NCBI GenBank assembly: GCA_048499805.1
Contig: JASNZF010000002.1
Coordinates: forward strand, 496,001-560,000
DNA: 64,000 bases
Reading direction: 5' to 3'
Source: JAWXBA01 sp048499805
GTDB taxonomy: Bacteria; Gemmatimonadota; Gemmatimonadetes; Gemmatimonadales; GWC2-71-9
Shown: positions 41,642-50,276 of the stretch, one piece after another
Numbering within the stretch: the stretch's first letter is position 1
Layout of the letters: the number at the start of each line of letters is the position of its first letter
Notes under the pieces: generated by a model
Databases searched by the model: none
Seen by the model: only the letters and a program-made list of their open reading frames with translations
What the model was told of the DNA's origin: nothing
Made by a program: the position numbers and the translations under genes

Positions 41642-43021
41642 ATGACATTCCGAACGCGCCTGCCCCGGCGCTACATCCACCGTCTCCGCATGCGGGCGGT
41701 ACTCCTGTTGGCATTCCTGTCGATGGTCGCGGTGGAGGTGCACGCTGCTGCCTCGATCCGGAGCAGTCGTTGGGGGCCGACGTTGCTGCCCGATACCCAC
41801 GCGGACTTGGCTGGCTCCCCCGGGGAATCACCCGTTGTCGATACGCTTCAGCTCGCCGAGGCCATCGCCATCGCGCGGACCACCAATCCCCGCCTCGCGG
41901 CCAATCGGTTCCTCGCCGAGGCCGCAGCGGAGCGGGTGCCCCAAGCCGGGGCGCTCCCGGATCCCCAGGTGACCCTGGGCCTGATGAACCGTCCCCTTTA
42001 CGGGTTTGGCTCGGATGAGCCCATGACCATGAACCAGCTTCAGGTAAGCCAGATGTTTCCCTGGCCCGGAAAGCTCGGCTACGCCCAGGAGCGTGCCCAG
42101 TACCTGGCCACGGCGGCTACGCTGTCTGCGGAGGAGGCCGAGGTCGCGCTGATCGGGATGGTCAAGCGCGAGTATTTCGAGCTGGCCTCGATGGATCGCG
42201 CAATCACCATCATGGAAGGCACCAGGGAGCTGCTGCGGGATTTCTTTCAGGTGTCCCAGGCGATGTACGCCGTTGGCGATGGTCTTCAGCAGGATGTCTT
42301 GCGGGCCCAGGTCGCGGTGGCCCAGATGACCGAGGAGATCACGGCGATGTCCCAACGGCGGATCGCCATGGCCGCCCGCCTCAACGCCCTGCTCGGTCGG
42401 GACGCCGCTGTCCCGATTCAAGGGGTCGTCCTCCCCGAGATCGGTAGTGAGCTCGCCTCGCTCGATTCCCTCCTTGGCATCGCCACCCGGCAGCGCCCAG
42501 CCCTTCTGGCGGCGCAGGAGCGGGAACGTGCCGCGGTCGCGGGACTCGCGGCCGCGCGGCGAGAGCTCTACCCCGACCTCATGGTCGCCGTGGCCTACGG
42601 GCAACGCGAGCGCTTCGGCGACATGGGGACCGTGATGGTGGGATTCAACCTCCCGCTGCGCGCCGGATCGCGGCAACGACCGATGGCCCGCGAGATGGAG
42701 GCGATGCGCGCCATGGAAGGGGCGATGGCCCGGGACCTCTACAATGACACCTTTGCCGAACTGGCTGAGGCGCGTGCCGACGCCGAGCGAGCTCGGGCGT
42801 TGGGAACGCTCTATGCGGCGTCCATACTGCCACAGGCGCGCGCAGCGGTGGAATCGGCGTTGTCGGCCTACCGCGTAGGGCAGGTGGACTACATGACTCT
42901 CGTGGAGAACGAAATGACCGTGAATCGCTACGAAATCGAATCGGTCCGCCTTGCCGCCCAATACCATCAGGCGGTGGCCCGGATCGATGCCCTGCTGGGA
43001 CCCGCGGGAGGTGCTCGATGA
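41642..43021 (+). CDS. cusC: TolC-family outer-membrane channel of Cu/Ag RND pump 2
   Basis: A 459-residue outer-membrane channel. A signal-like segment (AVLLLAFLSMVAVEVHAAAS) is followed by OEP repeats: LAEAIAIARTTNPRLAANRF, the copper-group signature GLMNRPLYGFGSDEPMTM with QMFPWPGKLGY, and the second repeat YRVGQVDYMTLVENEMTV. Its stop overlaps the start of cusB as ATGA (43018-43021). It resembles the channel at 7222 in plan but is clearly a separate, older copy. Confidence 0.9.
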   Translation: MTFRTRLPRRYIHRLRMRAVLLLAFLSMVAVEVHAAASIRSSRWGPTLLPDTHADLAGSPGESPVVDTLQLAEAIAIARTTNPRLAANRFLAEAAAERVPQAGALPDPQVTLGLMNRPLYGFGSDEPMTMNQLQVSQMFPWPGKLGYAQERAQYLATAATLSAEEAEVALIGMVKREYFELASMDRAITIMEGTRELLRDFFQVSQAMYAVGDGLQQDVLRAQVAVAQMTEEITAMSQRRIAMAARLNALLGRDAAVPIQGVVLPEIGSELASLDSLLGIATRQRPALLAAQERERAAVAGLAAARRELYPDLMVAVAYGQRERFGDMGTVMVGFNLPLRAGSRQRPMAREMEAMRAMEGAMARDLYNDTFAELAEARADAERARALGTLYAASILPQARAAVESALSAYRVGQVDYMTLVENEMTVNRYEIESVRLAAQYHQAVARIDALLGPAGGAR

Positions 43022-44262
43022 CCCGGTCATTTGCAGTCTCGGTGACCGTGCTCCTGCTCGCGGTCAGTGCGTGCCAGAAGGAGGCGCCGGCCCCGGCGAT
43101 GGGGGAGATGACCCCGGAGGAGCATGCGCGGATGCTGGCAGGCGGAACCCAGGGAGCGATGGACACGGCCGGCATGGCCGTGCGACAACCGGTCCACCTG
43201 ACCGCGGCCCAGGAGCGGGCGCTGGGGGTGGTATACGCGGTGGTGACCCGTGAGGCGATCGGCAAGACGATTCGCACGGTGGGAACGATCCAGGCGCCGG
43301 AGCCGAACGTGGCCGACGTGACCCCGAAGGTCGAGGGCTTCGTGGAGAAGCTGTTCGTGAGCACCACCGGGGCCGCGGTGCGGCAGGGGGAAGCTCTGCT
43401 GGCCCTCTACAGTCCAATGCTCGTGGCCGCCCAGGAAGAGTTCCTGACCGCGCGCCGCCTGGTGGAACGCCTGGACCCGACTGCCGGGGAGTCCTGGCAG
43501 AGCGCCCAGGCCACCTTGGCAGCCGCCCGGCGGCGATTGGCGTATTGGGACATCTCGGAGTCCCAGATCCAGGAGCTCGAGTCCACCGGAAGAGTGACCA
43601 AGACGTTGACTCTGGTCTCCCCCGTCAACGGGATTGTCCTGGCCAAGGATGTGCTGGAAGGCCAGCGGATCATGGCGGGCCAGCGACTCTACCAGATCGC
43701 CGACCTTTCCGAAGTGTGGATCGAGGGGGAGGTCTTTGAGCAGGACATTGCACTGGTGCGGATGGGGATGCAGGCGCATGTCGAAATCGCGGCCCGACCG
43801 GGAGAGCACCTCATGGGCCGCGTTAGCTTCATCTACCCCACGGTGGATGCGATGAACCGGACCAACCGGGTCCGGCTGACGGTGCCCAATCCGGGACTGC
43901 TCCTCAAGCCCGGCATGTTTGCCACCGTGTTCTTCGATGCCAGCGTCGGGAGCAACCTCATCGTCGTGCCCCGCGCCGCAGTGGTGGTAACGGGGGAGCG
44001 CAACATCGTGTTCGTGCGGGATGCGGAGGGCATGCTGCAGCCCCGGGAGGTGGTGTTGGGAGTCCGGTCGGCCGACCGAGTCCAGGTGCTGAGTGGACTG
44101 GCGGAGGGGGAGACGATTGTCGCCTCCGCCAACTTCCTGGTCGATGCCGAGTCGCGGCTGGGTTCTGCCGGCGGCGCCATGCCCGGCATGCAGCATGGCG
44201 CCTCCGACTCGGTCGCCGCTCGCCCGGTTCCTCCGGCGCCGGAGCATCGCCATGATCAGTAA
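43018..44262 (+). CDS. cusB: RND periplasmic adaptor lipoprotein of Cu/Ag pump 2
   Basis: A 414-residue adaptor of CusB type. It is a lipoprotein (LLLAVSAC), unlike the membrane-segment-anchored copy at 8628. A short Met-bearing N-terminus (MGEMTPEEHARM) is followed by a barrel-sandwich half (PKVEGFVEKLFVSTTGAAV), a helical hairpin (MLVAAQEEFLTARRLVERLD), the beta-barrel (VWIEGEVFEQDIALVRMGM) and a C-terminal Met/His tail (MPGMQHGAS, EHRHDQ). It overlaps cusA by 11 bases. Confidence 0.92.
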   Translation: MTRSFAVSVTVLLLAVSACQKEAPAPAMGEMTPEEHARMLAGGTQGAMDTAGMAVRQPVHLTAAQERALGVVYAVVTREAIGKTIRTVGTIQAPEPNVADVTPKVEGFVEKLFVSTTGAAVRQGEALLALYSPMLVAAQEEFLTARRLVERLDPTAGESWQSAQATLAAARRRLAYWDISESQIQELESTGRVTKTLTLVSPVNGIVLAKDVLEGQRIMAGQRLYQIADLSEVWIEGEVFEQDIALVRMGMQAHVEIAARPGEHLMGRVSFIYPTVDAMNRTNRVRLTVPNPGLLLKPGMFATVFFDASVGSNLIVVPRAAVVVTGERNIVFVRDAEGMLQPREVVLGVRSADRVQVLSGLAEGETIVASANFLVDAESRLGSAGGAMPGMQHGASDSVAARPVPPAPEHRHDQ

Positions 44263-47200
44263 GATCATCGCGTGGTCGCTCCGGAACCGGTTCCTGGTGC
44301 TGCTCGGCACGGTGGCTCTGATCGCCGGCGGTGGGTGGGCGGTCGCCAACACCCCTCTCGACGCCATTCCGGATCTGTCGGACGTCCAGGTGATCGTCCA
44401 GACGGATTTCGCGGAGCAGGCGCCGCAGATCGTCGAGGACCAGATCACCTACCCGATCGCCTCCGAAATGCTGAAGGTGCCCGGGGCCAGGGTGGTACGG
44501 GGATACTCCTTCTTCGGCCTCAGCCTAGTCTACGTGATCTTCGAGGACGGCACCGACATCTATTGGGCCCGATCCCGGGTGCTGGAGTACCTGAACGGGA
44601 TCCAGCGTCAACTTCCCGCGGGCGTCGAACCCTCGATGGGTCCGGATGCGACCGGCGTCGGGTGGGTGTTCGAATACACCCTGGAATCTGACAGCCTCGA
44701 CCTGGCCCAGTTGCGGAGCCTCCAGGACTGGAACATCCGATTCCAGCTGACGGCGGTGCCCGGGGTGTCGGAGGTGGCAAGCCTGGGTGGTTTCGTGAAG
44801 CAGTATCAGGTCGAGGTCGACCCGGTGCGACTGCGCGCCTTCAACATCCCGGTGACCCGGGTGGCCATGGCGATCGGCGAGCACAATGCCGATATCGGGG
44901 CCAGGGTGCTGGAGATGGGTGGCCGTGAGTACATGATCCGGGGGCTTGGGTACCTCGATGGGGTAGAGGACATTGAGGATGTCTCGGTCGGGGTGACCGA
45001 AGGAGGAACGCCGATCCGCGTTGCCGATGTTGCGACGGTCCAGGTCGGCCCCGCACCTCGCCGTGGTGCCGCCGACCTGGATGGCAAGGGCGAGGTGGTG
45101 GCGGGCATCGTGGTGATGCGGTTCGGCTCCGATGCCCTCAAGACCATTGAGGCGGTCAAGGAGCGACTGGTCGAGATCCAAAAGACTCTCCCGGCTGGGG
45201 TGCGGTTGCGAGTGGCCTATGACCGCAGCGACCTGATCCACCGGGCGATCGATACCTTGCGGGACAAGCTACTGGAGGAGTCGCTGATCGTGGCCGCGGT
45301 GGCGGTCCTGTTCCTGCTCCACGTCCGGTCGGCGTTGGTGGCCATCATCGTCCTCCCGGTTGGGATCCTGATGTCGTTCATCGTGATGCGCCTGATTGGC
45401 GTCAACGCCAACATCATGAGCCTCGGGGGGATTGCGATCGCCATCGGGGCCATGGTCGATGGCGCCATCGTGATGATCGAGAACATGCACAAGCACCTGG
45501 AGCGCGCGGAGCCGGGCAAGTCCCGCTGGGAGATTGTCCTGGAGAGTGCCATCCAGGTCGGGCCCCCGCTGTTCTACTCCCTGCTCATCATCACCTTCAG
45601 TTTCCTGCCGGTGTTTTCCCTCGAGGCCCAGGAGGGGCGCCTCTTCAAGCCGCTGGCGTTCACCAAGACGTTTGCCATGGCCGCCTCCGCCCTGCTGTCC
45701 ATCACCCTTGTGCCTGTGCTGATGGGGTTCTTCATCCGGGGCAAGATCCTTCCGGAGAACCGCAACCCAATCAACCGTGCCCTGCAATGGGGGTACCGGC
45801 CGATCATTGACTTCACCCTCCGGCGTCCCTGGACGGTCGTGGCGGCCAGTGTGGCTGTTTTGGCGGTCACCGCCATTCCCTGGAAGCGCCTCGGCAGTGA
45901 GTTCATGCCGCAACTGCATGAGGGGGCCGTCCTGTTCATGCCAACGACGGTTCCTGGCGTCGCGATCGCCCAGGCCATTGATATCATGAAGCATCAGGAC
46001 AGCATCCTCGCCTCGTTTCCCGAAGTCGAGCGAGTGCTGGGAAAGGCGGGTCGAGCCGGGACCGCCACCGATCCGGCGCCGCTGGACATGTATGAAACCA
46101 CCATCACCCTTCGGCCGGAAGATGAGTGGCGTCCGGGGATGACTTATGACCTCCTGCTGGCGGAGATGGATTCCGCGGTTCGCTTGCCGGGGGTCACCAA
46201 CGCGTGGACGATGCCAATCAAGGGCCGGATCGACATGCTGGCCACCGGGATCCGGACCGCGGTTGGCATCAAGATCTTCGGGCCGAGTCTCGACACCCTC
46301 CAGATGCTTGGCGAGCGGGTTGAGCGGATCATGCAGGAGGTGCCCGGGACCCGCAGCGCCTTTGCGGAACGCGGGGTCTCGGGATACTACGTCGATATCG
46401 ACATCAATCGGGCGGAGGCGGCGCGCTATGGCCTCAACGTGGGCGAAATCCATGCCGCCATCATGGCCACGGTGGGGGGGATGGACGCCGCCACCACCGT
46501 CGAGGGGCGCGAACGGTATACCGTCAACGTCCGCTACCCGCGCGAGCTTCGGGATGATGTCCAGAAGCTCCGGGAGGTCACCCTGCCGACCATGGGCGGG
46601 GCACAGATCCCGCTCGGGCAGGTGGCGACCGTGACCGTCCTGCAGGGGCCGATGGCGGTCAAGACGGAGAACGCATTTCCGGTCACCACCGTATTTGTGG
46701 ACATCAACGCGTCCGACGTGGGTGGCTATGTGAAGGCCGCACAGGAGATCGTTGCCGCGCAGCTCACGCTGCCGACAGGATACACGCTCCTCTGGAGTGG
46801 GCAGTACGAGTTCATGCAGCGGGTTGGAGAGAAGCTCAGGGTTGTGGTGCCCGTGACCTTGGGCATCATCTTCTTGCTGCTGTACCTCAACTTCCGCGGT
46901 GTCACCGAATCGCTGATCGTCATGCTCTCGGTGCCGTTTGCCCTGGTTGGGGGTGTGTGGTACCTCTGGCTGGCCGGGTACAACACCAGCGTGGCGGTCT
47001 GGGTCGGCTTTATCGCACTCGCCGGCGTGGCCGCGGAGACAGGGGTGGTCATGCTCATCTATCTGGACGAGGCGTTCCATGCGCGGGGGCTGGCGGGGAA
47101 GATGCAGGGGCCCCTGGACGTGGCGGCTGCGGTGCGCGAGGGTGCCGTGGACCGCCTGCGGCCAAAGATCATGACGGTCGTGGCCATCACGGCCGGCCTG

Positions 47201-47413
47201 GCCCCGATCCTCTGGAGCCATGGCACCGGCGCGGACGTCATGAAGCGGATCGCAGCCCCGATGGTCGGGGGGATGATCACCTCGACAATCCTGACCCTGG
47301 TCGTGATTCCCGCGATCTACCTGATCTGGCGCCGCTGGCAGATTGCCCGTCGTCCAGGCGTTGCGGCACGCGAAGCACTCCGCGATCCGATGGCCCTTGG
47401 CCCCACCGACTGA
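44252..47413 (+). CDS. cusA: Heavy-metal RND pump CusA, copy 2
   Basis: A 1053-residue proton-driven pump. The N-terminal TPLDAIPDLSDVQVIVQTDF is typical. The proton-relay helix reads AIGAMVDGAIVMIEN (Asp403): the AIG-M-D core of monovalent pumps, but with Gly where most have Ala. Candidate binding-site Met residues are in VLFMPTT, LDMYET and RIDMLATGI. The start is the ATG at 44252, giving the normal MISKIIAWSLRNR beginning; a longer in-frame extension is the 3' end of cusB read in another frame. It ends the pump genes of the operon, with the P-II-like gene 10 bases on. Confidence 0.95.
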   Translation: MISKIIAWSLRNRFLVLLGTVALIAGGGWAVANTPLDAIPDLSDVQVIVQTDFAEQAPQIVEDQITYPIASEMLKVPGARVVRGYSFFGLSLVYVIFEDGTDIYWARSRVLEYLNGIQRQLPAGVEPSMGPDATGVGWVFEYTLESDSLDLAQLRSLQDWNIRFQLTAVPGVSEVASLGGFVKQYQVEVDPVRLRAFNIPVTRVAMAIGEHNADIGARVLEMGGREYMIRGLGYLDGVEDIEDVSVGVTEGGTPIRVADVATVQVGPAPRRGAADLDGKGEVVAGIVVMRFGSDALKTIEAVKERLVEIQKTLPAGVRLRVAYDRSDLIHRAIDTLRDKLLEESLIVAAVAVLFLLHVRSALVAIIVLPVGILMSFIVMRLIGVNANIMSLGGIAIAIGAMVDGAIVMIENMHKHLERAEPGKSRWEIVLESAIQVGPPLFYSLLIITFSFLPVFSLEAQEGRLFKPLAFTKTFAMAASALLSITLVPVLMGFFIRGKILPENRNPINRALQWGYRPIIDFTLRRPWTVVAASVAVLAVTAIPWKRLGSEFMPQLHEGAVLFMPTTVPGVAIAQAIDIMKHQDSILASFPEVERVLGKAGRAGTATDPAPLDMYETTITLRPEDEWRPGMTYDLLLAEMDSAVRLPGVTNAWTMPIKGRIDMLATGIRTAVGIKIFGPSLDTLQMLGERVERIMQEVPGTRSAFAERGVSGYYVDIDINRAEAARYGLNVGEIHAAIMATVGGMDAATTVEGRERYTVNVRYPRELRDDVQKLREVTLPTMGGAQIPLGQVATVTVLQGPMAVKTENAFPVTTVFVDINASDVGGYVKAAQEIVAAQLTLPTGYTLLWSGQYEFMQRVGEKLRVVVPVTLGIIFLLLYLNFRGVTESLIVMLSVPFALVGGVWYLWLAGYNTSVAVWVGFIALAGVAAETGVVMLIYLDEAFHARGLAGKMQGPLDVAAAVREGAVDRLRPKIMTVVAITAGLAPILWSHGTGADVMKRIAAPMVGGMITSTILTLVVIPAIYLIWRRWQIARRPGVAAREALRDPMALGPTD

Positions 47414-47422
47414 GGAGGAAGA

Positions 47423-47773
47423 GTGTTACCGCTTGTTGAGATCAGCGCGGTGGTGCGCGGGGAGATGCTTCCCCGAGTCATCCACATGCTGCGAGACGCC
47501 GGGGTGCCCCGGATGACCGTGGTGCAGGCCCACGCGATTGGCCGAGGCGTCGACCCCGCCTCGGCACGGCTCGCCGTTCGGGAGGGGAGCGAGTACGCCG
47601 ACAAGGCCAAGGTGCAGTTTGTCTGCGCCGGGGAGCGGCAGGCGATGTATGTCGAGCTGCTGTGCGAGGCGGCGCGGACCGGCCGGCAGGGCGATGGGAT
47701 CGTCTATGTCCAGCCCGTGCTCTCCATAACGAAGATTCGAACCGGGGTCGAAGGACTCGTGGCGCTGGAGTGA
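47423..47773 (+). CDS. P-II-like signalling protein of the cus operon
   Basis: A 116-residue protein that keeps the P-II C-terminal signature: YVELLCEAARTGRQGDGIVY and PVLSITKIRTG, close to the AARTG-IGDG-IFV-PV---IRTGE of GlnB/GlnK. The N-terminal half is divergent, with no clear T-loop Tyr. A group of PII-like proteins next to heavy-metal RND pumps has been described; they are thought to sense a nucleotide or metal and tune the pump. The start is GTG at 47423 behind GAGGAGGAA. It is the last gene of the operon and converges on the kinase gene 34 bases away. Confidence 0.8.
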   Translation: MLPLVEISAVVRGEMLPRVIHMLRDAGVPRMTVVQAHAIGRGVDPASARLAVREGSEYADKAKVQFVCAGERQAMYVELLCEAARTGRQGDGIVYVQPVLSITKIRTGVEGLVALE

Positions 47774-47807
47774 TTCGACTCTGGGTGGGTCTGGGGGCGG
47801 TGCACCC

Positions 47808-49268
47808 TCAGGATCGTGCGGCTGGCTCCCGGCCGCGAGGGTCCGAACCCCGGGGGACCACGAAGGTCGCGATTGTTCCCGTCCCGACCGTACTGGCCAG
47901 CTCCAGCGCGCCCCCGAGTTGTGCGGCGATGGCCTTTACGATGGCGAGCCCGAGGCCGGTGCCGCGCACTCGTGCGCGCGTGGCCTCGGCACGGTAGAAC
48001 CGGTCCTCCACGAACGGTTGATCCTCCGGGGAAATTCCCGGGCCGTCGTCCGCCACCGCAATCGCGACCCGACCATCGGGGCGGAGGGTGCCGGACAGCA
48101 CGATCGAGCCGCCGGGAGTCCTTCCATACTTGATCGCGTTGTCGACCAGATTGGCCAGCGCCCGATCCAGGAGGATTGCGTCCCCTCGCGCGGCCAGCGG
48201 CCCGGGGTCCGTGATCGCCAATGATTGCCCCGCGCGCGCGGCCGCCCCCTCGAAGCGGCCCGCCAGGCGGTCGAACAGCGCTTGGAGCGGGACGTCCTCG
48301 GCCCGCTCCAGCGGCTTCCCGGAGTCGCTCCGCGCGAGCAGGATCAGGTCCTCCGCCAGGCTCGAGATCAGGCGCACATCCTCCAGTGCCTGCAGTAGTA
48401 CGGTGCGATACTCCTCCGGAGAACGAGAGCGACGGAGCGTCACCTCCACGTCTCCCCGGAGGATGGTCAGCGGGGTCTTGATGGCATGTCCCGCATCCGC
48501 CAAAAACTGTCGCTGGGCATCCAGCGTCCCGTCGATGCGGGAGAGCAGGCCATTCAGAACAGACACCAGACGACGGAGTTCCTGGGTATCCGTGGCCACC
48601 GCGATGCGATGGCCGGGATCGGTGGACCCCAGCCCCTCGGCCTGCTGGATGATGTCCAGCACCGGCCGCGTCGCATTCCCCGCCAACCACCATCCGGTGC
48701 CACCACCCAGGCACACCCCCACCAGAATCATGCCGATCAGGAATCCGAGCGCACGGCGCAGGAGCCGCTCCGTATCCGCCGTCGAAACCGCCACCTGGAG
48801 GAGGTGATCCTCGTGACGCGGGTCCACCAGTCCCAGCGGGTACAGCACGCTGCGATAGGAGGCCTCCCGCCACCTGAACTCGAACAGGTGGGCCGTGCCG
48901 GTCCGCAGGGTGACGCCCAGAATGGCGGGGGGAAGTGGCAGGTCTGCCTCGCCAAGGTTGCGGGTCCGGATCAACGGCGCCCCCGCCGTCGTCCAGACTT
49001 GCGCGAACCGGGTGAGCAGCGCCTCGTGGCCAGCGCCGGTACTCAGGAATACCTCGTCGTGGAAGTGGACCTGGTCGTCCTCGGAGTCGGCCGTGGCGGC
49101 GGCCTCGATGTTCGCGAGCTGCATGACGACGCTGTCCAGGCGCTGGAACAGGAACGCGCGCAGCGCCGCGTACCCCACGATGGCGCCAGCGAGAGCGATC
49201 ACGGCGAAGACGACACCAAACTGGAGGGCGAGCCTCCCGCGAAACGATCGGGGGGTCAGGCGAGTCAT
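47808..49268 (-). CDS. Membrane histidine kinase, CusS-like
   Basis: A 486-residue sensor kinase: first membrane segment (LQFGVVFAVIALAGAIVGYA), a periplasmic region of about 120 residues, second membrane segment (LGFLIGMILVGVCLGGGTGW), HAMP, H-box DAGHAIKTPLTILRG (Lys-Thr-Pro in place of the usual Arg-Thr-Pro) and HATPase with NLVDNAIKYG, DDGPGI and GTGLGLAIV. This is the CusS/CopS layout, sensing periplasmic copper or silver. It overlaps the response regulator by four bases (ATGA), and converges on the second cus operon. Confidence 0.9.
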   Translation of the reverse strand: MTRLTPRSFRGRLALQFGVVFAVIALAGAIVGYAALRAFLFQRLDSVVMQLANIEAAATADSEDDQVHFHDEVFLSTGAGHEALLTRFAQVWTTAGAPLIRTRNLGEADLPLPPAILGVTLRTGTAHLFEFRWREASYRSVLYPLGLVDPRHEDHLLQVAVSTADTERLLRRALGFLIGMILVGVCLGGGTGWWLAGNATRPVLDIIQQAEGLGSTDPGHRIAVATDTQELRRLVSVLNGLLSRIDGTLDAQRQFLADAGHAIKTPLTILRGDVEVTLRRSRSPEEYRTVLLQALEDVRLISSLAEDLILLARSDSGKPLERAEDVPLQALFDRLAGRFEGAAARAGQSLAITDPGPLAARGDAILLDRALANLVDNAIKYGRTPGGSIVLSGTLRPDGRVAIAVADDGPGISPEDQPFVEDRFYRAEATRARVRGTGLGLAIVKAIAAQLGGALELASTVGTGTIATFVVPRGSDPRGREPAARS

Positions 49269-49945
49269 CGTCCCGGTGGCTCCTCCATTCTGAACCCGAC
49301 GCCCTTGACCGCGGCGATCAGCCGCGCCCCGCCGCCGGACTCGAGTTTGCGCCGCAGGTTGGTGACATGGACATCAATCAGGCTGGTGCCCGGGTCGAAG
49401 GACATTCCCCAGACCCGGTCAAGAATCTCGGTGCGCGGCACGACCTGGCCGGGTACCCGCATCAGGGTCTCCAGGAGGCGGAACTCGGTCGGGGTCAGGT
49501 CGATGTCGTGCTGGCCCCGGCGGACCGAATGCTGCATGCGATCGACCTCCAGATCCGCAAAGCGCAGCGTCGGGGACTGGCCGGTTCCAGTCCGGCGCCC
49601 GAGGGCCCGGATCCGCGCCAGGAGCTCGCCAAAGTCAAAGGGCTTGGTCAGGTAGTCGTCCGCGCCGACGTCGAGCCCCCGGATGACGTCTTCTGGGCTG
49701 TCCTTCGCCGTCAGCATCAGGATCGGAGTCACGTGCCCCTCGCTCCGGAGCGCACCAGTGACCTGAAAGCCATTTTTTCCTGGCAACATCACGTCGAGCA
49801 CGATGACATCGTAGCTCCCGACATGGGCCAGCGAGAGGGCGGTCACGCCATCCTTGGCAATATCAACGACGTGCCCCTCCTCAGTGAGCCCCTTGTGGAT
49901 GAAGGCGGCAAGGCGGTCCTCATCTTCAGCGAGAAGGATGTGCAT
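49265..49945 (-). CDS. OmpR-family response regulator, CusR-like
   Basis: A 226-residue DNA-binding regulator. The receiver has acidic residues E7-D8 and phospho-acceptor Asp51 (IVLDVMLPGKNGF), then Lys in MLTAKDSPEDVIRGLDVG; the C-terminal winged helix has LTPTEFRLLETLMRVPGQVV and WGMSFDPGTSLIDVHVTNLR. Paired with the kinase at 47808, it likely controls the multicopper-oxidase operon that starts on the other strand, the second cus operon, or both. Palindromic and direct repeats at 50035-50060 lie in its promoter region. Confidence 0.92.
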   Translation of the reverse strand: MHILLAEDEDRLAAFIHKGLTEEGHVVDIAKDGVTALSLAHVGSYDVIVLDVMLPGKNGFQVTGALRSEGHVTPILMLTAKDSPEDVIRGLDVGADDYLTKPFDFGELLARIRALGRRTGTGQSPTLRFADLEVDRMQHSVRRGQHDIDLTPTEFRLLETLMRVPGQVVPRTEILDRVWGMSFDPGTSLIDVHVTNLRRKLESGGGARLIAAVKGVGFRMEEPPGR

Positions 49946-50034
49946 TCAGCCCTCGGCCCCGGACAACCCCGTGATCAGGCCGTGCACGTTCGAGCACCGT
50001 GAGGCGCTCCGCAATTTCTCCTCCCTGCCCGTCA

Positions 50035-50060
50035 CCTAAGGAATCTTAGGATGAGGTTAG
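50035..50060. promoter_or_regulatory. Operator-like repeats between cusR and the multicopper oxidase
   Basis: CCTAAG (50035-50040), GAAT, CTTAGG (50045-50050) is a perfect 16-base palindrome. TTAGG (50046-50050) recurs as TTAGG at 50057, an 11-base direct repeat of the type OmpR-family regulators bind. It sits about 90 bases before the regulator start on the minus strand and about 220 bases before the oxidase on the plus strand, in the only long gap (49946-50276) of this region. Confidence 0.45.
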
Positions 50061-50276
50061 GTCCTGTGGCATGGCGCCGCTCCAGATTCATGGTGTGAAA
50101 GCTAACGCGGTTCCGCCCGCGCCCGGAATTCGCGGGCGAGCGGAGCCCGGTCATTCAGGACGCGAACCCGACGAGGACGCCATGAATCTGACCAGGAGAT
50201 ACCGGCCGCACCGGGGACTCAGGATGGGGCCTGGCTCGATGCTCCCCGCCGCCGCTGACTGTCGGGAGGCTCGCTA

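Noticed and set aside
45269..47221. 650-residue minus-strand open frame inside cusA copy 2
   Set aside because: It lies wholly within a well-supported cusA reading frame; its composition is that of a shadow frame.
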